Position numbers and translations under genes: made by a program
The notes under the pieces: model-generated
Database searches by the model: none
The model's input: only the letters and a program-made list of their open reading frames with translations
Told to the model about the DNA's origin: nothing
NCBI GenBank assembly: GCA_905221505.1
Contig: CAJNDL010000007.1
Span: forward strand, 1 to 62,978
Source: a bacterium
GTDB lineage: Bacteria; Bacillota; Bacilli; Lactobacillales; Streptococcaceae
Direction of reading: 5' to 3'
Length of the DNA stretch: 62,978 bases
Shown here: positions 59,382-62,978 of the stretch, in pieces
Position numbering within the stretch: the first letter of the stretch is position 1
Layout: each line of letters begins with the position of its first letter

Positions 59382-60731
59382 ATGTCACATATTAAATTTG
59401 ATTATTCAAAAGTTTTAGACAAATTTGTTGCACCACATGAAGTGGAATACATGCAAGCACAAGTAACAGCAGCAGATGAATTGATCCGTAAAGGAACTGG
59501 TGCTGGTAGCGACTTCTTAGGATGGTTGGACCTTCCTGAAAACTACGACCGTGAAGAATTTGACCGCATCTTGAAAGCTGCTGAGCAAATTAAGTCAGAC
59601 AGCGATGTTTTGGTTGTGATTGGTATCGGTGGATCTTACCTTGGTGCCAAAGCAGCAATCGACTTCTTGAACCACCATTTTGCTAACTTGCAAACAAAAG
59701 AAGAACGCAAGGCTCCACAAATCCTTTACGCTGGAAACTCAATCTCATCTACTTACCTTGCTGACTTGGTAGAGTACTTAGCTGACAAAGACTTCTCAGT
59801 AAACGTGATTTCTAAATCAGGTACAACAACTGAACCAGCTATCGCTTTCCGTGTCTTCAAAGAACTTTTGGTTAAGAAATACGGACAAGAAGAAGCCAAC
59901 AAACGTATCTATGCAACAACTGACCGCCAAAAAGGTGCTGTTAAGGTTGAAGCAGACGCTAACGGTTGGGAAACATTTGTTGTTCCAGACGACATCGGTG
60001 GACGCTTCTCAGTATTGACAGCAGTTGGATTGCTTCCAATCGCAGCATCAGGAGCTGATATCAAAGCACTTATGGAAGGTGCGAACGCAGCTCGCAAAGA
60101 CTACACTTCAGATAAAATCTCTGAAAACGAAGCATACCAATACGCAGCAGTTCGTAACATCCTTTACCGTAAAGGCTATGCAACTGAAATCTTGGTAAAT
60201 TATGAGCCATCACTTCAATACTTCTCAGAATGGTGGAAACAATTGGCTGGTGAATCAGAAGGGAAAGACCAAAAAGGTATCTACCCAACTTCAGCTAACT
60301 TCTCAACTGACTTGCACTCACTTGGTCAATTTATCCAAGAAGGAACTCGTATCATGTTTGAAACAGTTGTTCGTGTTGACAAACCACGTAAAAACGTGAT
60401 CATTCCTACATTGGAAGAAGATCTTGATGGACTTGGTTACCTTCAAGGAAAAGACGTTGACTTTGTAAACAAAAAAGCAACTGACGGTGTTCTTCTTGCC
60501 CACACTGATGGTGATGTACCAAACATGTATGTGACTCTTCCAGAGCAAGACGCTTTCACTCTTGGTTACACTATCTACTTCTTCGAATTGGCAATTGCTC
60601 TTTCAGGTTACTTGAATGCTATCAACCCATTTGACCAACCAGGTGTTGAAGCTTACAAACGTAACATGTTTGCCCTTCTTGGAAAACCAGGATTTGAAGA
60701 ATTGAGCAAAGAACTTAACGCACGTCTATAA
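59382..60731 (+). CDS. pgi: Glucose-6-phosphate isomerase
   Basis: A 449-residue glycolytic enzyme. The signature blocks [36 protein letters not shown] and the C-terminal [18 protein letters not shown] are present. I chose the ATG at 59382, which has TTGGAGG and gives the normal length, over an in-frame start at 59325 that overlaps the promoter. Strong codon bias, as expected for glycolysis. The operator-like site upstream may tie it to maltodextrin supply. Confidence 0.97.
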   Translation: MSHIKFDYSKVLDKFVAPHEVEYMQAQVTAADELIRKGTGAGSDFLGWLDLPENYDREEFDRILKAAEQIKSDSDVLVVIGIGGSYLGAKAAIDFLNHHFANLQTKEERKAPQILYAGNSISSTYLADLVEYLADKDFSVNVISKSGTTTEPAIAFRVFKELLVKKYGQEEANKRIYATTDRQKGAVKVEADANGWETFVVPDDIGGRFSVLTAVGLLPIAASGADIKALMEGANAARKDYTSDKISENEAYQYAAVRNILYRKGYATEILVNYEPSLQYFSEWWKQLAGESEGKDQKGIYPTSANFSTDLHSLGQFIQEGTRIMFETVVRVDKPRKNVIIPTLEEDLDGLGYLQGKDVDFVNKKATDGVLLAHTDGDVPNMYVTLPEQDAFTLGYTIYFFELAIALSGYLNAINPFDQPGVEAYKRNMFALLGKPGFEELSKELNARL

Positions 60732-60858
60732 TAGAAGAAAAGAGTGGTTTGTCCACTCTTTTTACTCTCTTTATCCATAGAAATTGGACTCAGCCAAGAC
60801 TTGTGATATAATATAGAGAGCAAAAAGGCAGACGCCTAAAGACTTTATAGGAGAAACT

Positions 60859-62319
60859 ATGTCAAAAGATATCCGCGTACGTTACGCACCAAGTCCAACA
60901 GGACTACTACACATCGGAAATGCCCGTACAGCATTGTTCAACTACCTTTACGCACGTCATCACGGTGGCACTTTTATTATCCGTATCGAAGATACTGACC
61001 GTAAACGTCATGTCGAAGATGGTGAACGTTCACAGCTTGAAAACCTTCGTTGGTTAGGTATGGATTGGGATGAAAGCCCAGAAACACATGAAAATTACCG
61101 CCAGTCTGAGCGTTTGGACTTGTATCAAAAATATATCGATCAATTGCTAGCTGAAGGAAAAGCCTACAAATCTTATGTTACAGAAGAAGAGTTGGCAGCT
61201 GAACGCGAACGCCAAGAAGCAGCTGGTGAAACACCACGTTACATCAATGAATACCTTGGGATGAGTGAAGAGGAAAAGGCTACTTACATCGCAGAACGCG
61301 AAGCAGCAGGGATCATCCCAACGGTCCGTTTGGCTGTCAATGAGTCAGGTATCTACAAGTGGCATGACATGGTCAAAGGCGATATCGAATTTGAAGGTGG
61401 CAATATCGGTGGTGACTGGGTTATTCAAAAGAAAGACGGTTACCCAACTTACAACTTTGCCGTTGTTATCGATGACCACGATATGCAAATCTCTCATGTT
61501 ATCCGTGGAGATGACCATATTGCTAATACACCAAAACAGCTTATGGTTTATGAAGCCCTTGGTTGGGAAGCTCCAGAGTTCGGTCACATGACCTTGATCA
61601 TCAACTCTGAAACTGGGAAAAAATTGTCTAAACGTGACACCAACACCCTTCAGTTTATCGAAGACTACCGTAAAAAAGGTTATTTACCAGAAGCAGTCTT
61701 TAACTTTATTGCTCTTCTTGGTTGGAACCCAGGTGGCGAAGATGAAATCTTCTCTCGTGAAGAACTCATTAAACTTTTTGATGAAAACCGTCTCAGTAAG
61801 TCACCAGCAGCCTTTGATCAGAAGAAACTCGACTGGATGAGCAACGATTATATCAAGAATGCAGACCTAGAAACTATCTTTGAAATGGCAAAACCATTCC
61901 TAGAAGAAGCAGGTCGATTGACTGATAAGGCTGAAAAATTAGTTGAGCTCTATAAACCACAAATGAAGTCGGTAGATGAGATTATCCCATTGACAGATCT
62001 CTTCTTCTCAGATTTCCCAGAATTGACCGAAGCAGAGCGCGAAGTCATGGCGGGTGAAACAGTTCCAACAGTTCTTGAAGCCTTCAAAGCAAAACTCGAA
62101 GCGATGACAGATGATGAATTTGTGACAGAGAATATCTTCCCACAAATTAAAGCAGTCCAAAAAGAAACAGGTATTAAAGGGAAAAATCTTTTCATGCCTA
62201 TTCGTATTGCTGTTTCAGGTGAAATGCATGGACCAGAATTGCCAGATACTATCTTCTTGTTAGGTCGCGAAAAATCAATCCAGCATATAGAAAACATGTT
62301 AAAAGAAATCTCTAGGTAA
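60859..62319 (+). CDS. gltX: Glutamyl-tRNA synthetase
   Basis: A 486-residue class I synthetase: the HIGH motif is LHIGNART (residues 17-24) after YAPSPTG, and the KMSKS loop is KKLSKRDT. Like most Gram-positive enzymes it probably charges both tRNA-Glu and tRNA-Gln. The ATG follows ATAGGAG. A tRNA-Glu gene lies 580 bp downstream. Confidence 0.97.
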   Translation: MSKDIRVRYAPSPTGLLHIGNARTALFNYLYARHHGGTFIIRIEDTDRKRHVEDGERSQLENLRWLGMDWDESPETHENYRQSERLDLYQKYIDQLLAEGKAYKSYVTEEELAAERERQEAAGETPRYINEYLGMSEEEKATYIAEREAAGIIPTVRLAVNESGIYKWHDMVKGDIEFEGGNIGGDWVIQKKDGYPTYNFAVVIDDHDMQISHVIRGDDHIANTPKQLMVYEALGWEAPEFGHMTLIINSETGKKLSKRDTNTLQFIEDYRKKGYLPEAVFNFIALLGWNPGGEDEIFSREELIKLFDENRLSKSPAAFDQKKLDWMSNDYIKNADLETIFEMAKPFLEEAGRLTDKAEKLVELYKPQMKSVDEIIPLTDLFFSDFPELTEAEREVMAGETVPTVLEAFKAKLEAMTDDEFVTENIFPQIKAVQKETGIKGKNLFMPIRIAVSGEMHGPELPDTIFLLGREKSIQHIENMLKEISR

Positions 62320-62332
62320 GAAGGGTACAATA

Positions 62333-62767
62333 ATGGACATCTGGGAAAAGATGTACGAAGAAGCACAGAAGCTATACGATCCACATGAAGTATCTGATTT
62401 TGTTTACGCTAACCATGTTGTAGCCGCAGTAGAAGCAGAAGATGGACAAATATTTACAGGTTTCTGTATGGAGGGAACCTGTGGTGTATTCCATCTCTGC
62501 GCAGAGCGGGCAGCACTCTTCAATATGTACCAATTTTCAGGGCAAACTAAGGTTAAAAAAGTATTAGCCTTCCGAGATAAACCGCCGTATGGTGGAAGTT
62601 CAGGAATGCCCTGTGGAGCTTGCAGAGAATTCCTCTTAGAGATGAACGCTGAAAATAAAGATGCAGAATTCATGATGGACTACGGTACAAGAAAGACAGT
62701 GAAAATCGCAGAACTAATGCCCTATTGGTGGGGAGAAGAACGTGCTTCTATGTTTAATGAGCAATAG
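62333..62767 (+). CDS. Cytidine deaminase-family protein
   Basis: A 144-residue zinc enzyme of the cytidine/blasticidin-S deaminase fold. The zinc site is HLCAERAALF with catalytic Glu, and the two further Cys ligands are in MPCGACREFL. The N-terminus and the tail PYWWGEERA are unlike standard Cdd, so the substrate may not be cytidine. It starts 13 bp after gltX and is likely co-transcribed with it. Confidence 0.85.
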   Translation: MDIWEKMYEEAQKLYDPHEVSDFVYANHVVAAVEAEDGQIFTGFCMEGTCGVFHLCAERAALFNMYQFSGQTKVKKVLAFRDKPPYGGSSGMPCGACREFLLEMNAENKDAEFMMDYGTRKTVKIAELMPYWWGEERASMFNEQ

Positions 62768-62794
62768 AAGAGTCAGTTTAATTCTGGCTCTTTT
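62768..62794 (+). terminator. Terminator after the deaminase gene
   Basis: AAGAGTCAG (62768-62776) pairs with CTGGCTCTT (62784-62792; one G-U), followed by TTATTATAA. Confidence 0.7.
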
Positions 62795-62848
62795 ATTATA
62801 AGTTGAAAAAGTCGATTTGAAAAAAATGAAAAAAATTAGAAAAAGATG

Positions 62849-62876
62849 TTGACAAAAACTAAAAAGGCTGTATAAT
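62849..62876 (+). promoter_or_regulatory. tRNA-Glu promoter
   Basis: Consensus TTGACA (62849-62854), 16 bp, TATAAT (62871-62876), followed by a short hairpin GAGTTG...CAACTC just before the tRNA. Confidence 0.9.
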
Positions 62877-62901
62877 AGTAAGAGTTGAAAATAACAACTC
62901 T

Positions 62902-62973
62902 GGTCCGTTGGTCAAGGGGTTAAGACACCGCCTTTTCACGGCGGTAACACGGGTTCGAATCCCGTACGGACTA
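62902..62973 (+). tRNA. tRNA-Glu (anticodon UUC)
   Basis: A 72-nt cloverleaf: acceptor GGTCCGT / ACGGACT with a G-U first pair, anticodon stem CCGCC / GGCGG around loop TTTTCAC (anticodon TTC at 62935-62937), T arm with GGTTCGAAT, discriminator A. CCA is not encoded. Confidence 0.97.
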
Positions 62974-62978
62974 TGGTA

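Overview
The window is a chromosome segment of a mitis-group Streptococcus (S. mitis / S. oralis type). The evidence is a low-GC genome, protein sequences close to pneumococcal ones (PBP1b of 821 residues with Ser460, a 449-residue Pgi, an 844-residue MutS/HexA, PatA/PatB, the maltodextrin locus), four pneumococcal-type BOX elements, and a gene order that from memory follows the pneumococcal chromosome from hisS to gltX. A complete CRISPR-Cas9 locus sits between the rhomboid gene and galU. Pneumococci generally lack CRISPR-Cas, so a commensal relative is more likely.

Layout. 1-1001: 3' part of an IS1182-type element. 1033-3910: DUF59 protein, Rgg-type regulator, MFS permease. 4141-5421: hisS. 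5489-10010: an operon behind a perfect 11-bp inverted repeat, encoding an XRE regulator, small membrane proteins, a PspC-domain protein, a DUF3169 gene broken by one stop codon, an ABC exporter and a CPBP protein. 10165-12847: aspS and a YitT-type protein. 12877-22623: the maltodextrin regulon (malR, malA, malD, malC, malX one way; malQ, malP the other) with MalR operators and cre sites at both promoters. 22652-26656: an accessory islet with tandem copies of a small membrane-protein module, an IS3-family element, and an unrecognised secreted protein paired with a small membrane protein. 26666-38433: rlmA, a DUF6110 protein plus P-type ATPase, tyrS, pbp1b, a DMT permease, a structured non-coding RNA candidate, dapH plus an M20 deacetylase, a formyl-THF cyclo-ligase and a rhomboid protease.

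38495-46808 is a type II-A CRISPR-Cas system. Cas9, Cas1, Cas2, Csn2 and the array are read on the minus strand, and tracrRNA is read on the plus strand upstream of cas9. The array has 30 repeats and 29 spacers. A 765-bp block of 12 repeats and 11 spacers is present twice, flanking one single-copy spacer, and one copy lies directly against the leader. Cas9 keeps the catalytic Asp11 and His843 and the two arginines (1357, 1359) that align with the GG-reading pair of S. pyogenes Cas9.

46998-62973: galU, gpsA, a small membrane protein, a hairpin-rich tandem repeat interrupted by a BOX element, argS and argR (divergent), mutS, patA-patB behind an attenuator-like leader, a class I amidotransferase, pgi with a MalR-like operator, gltX, a cytidine-deaminase-like gene and tRNA-Glu. 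Five aminoacyl-tRNA synthetase genes (His, Asp, Tyr, Arg, Glu) occur here, and none shows an obvious T-box leader. The main candidates for new biology are the 22.7-26.6 kb islet, the duplicated CRISPR block, the exporter operon with its palindromic operator, and the hairpin array at 49.4-49.9 kb. Family names, gene-order statements and regulator assignments come from memory of the families; no database search was run.
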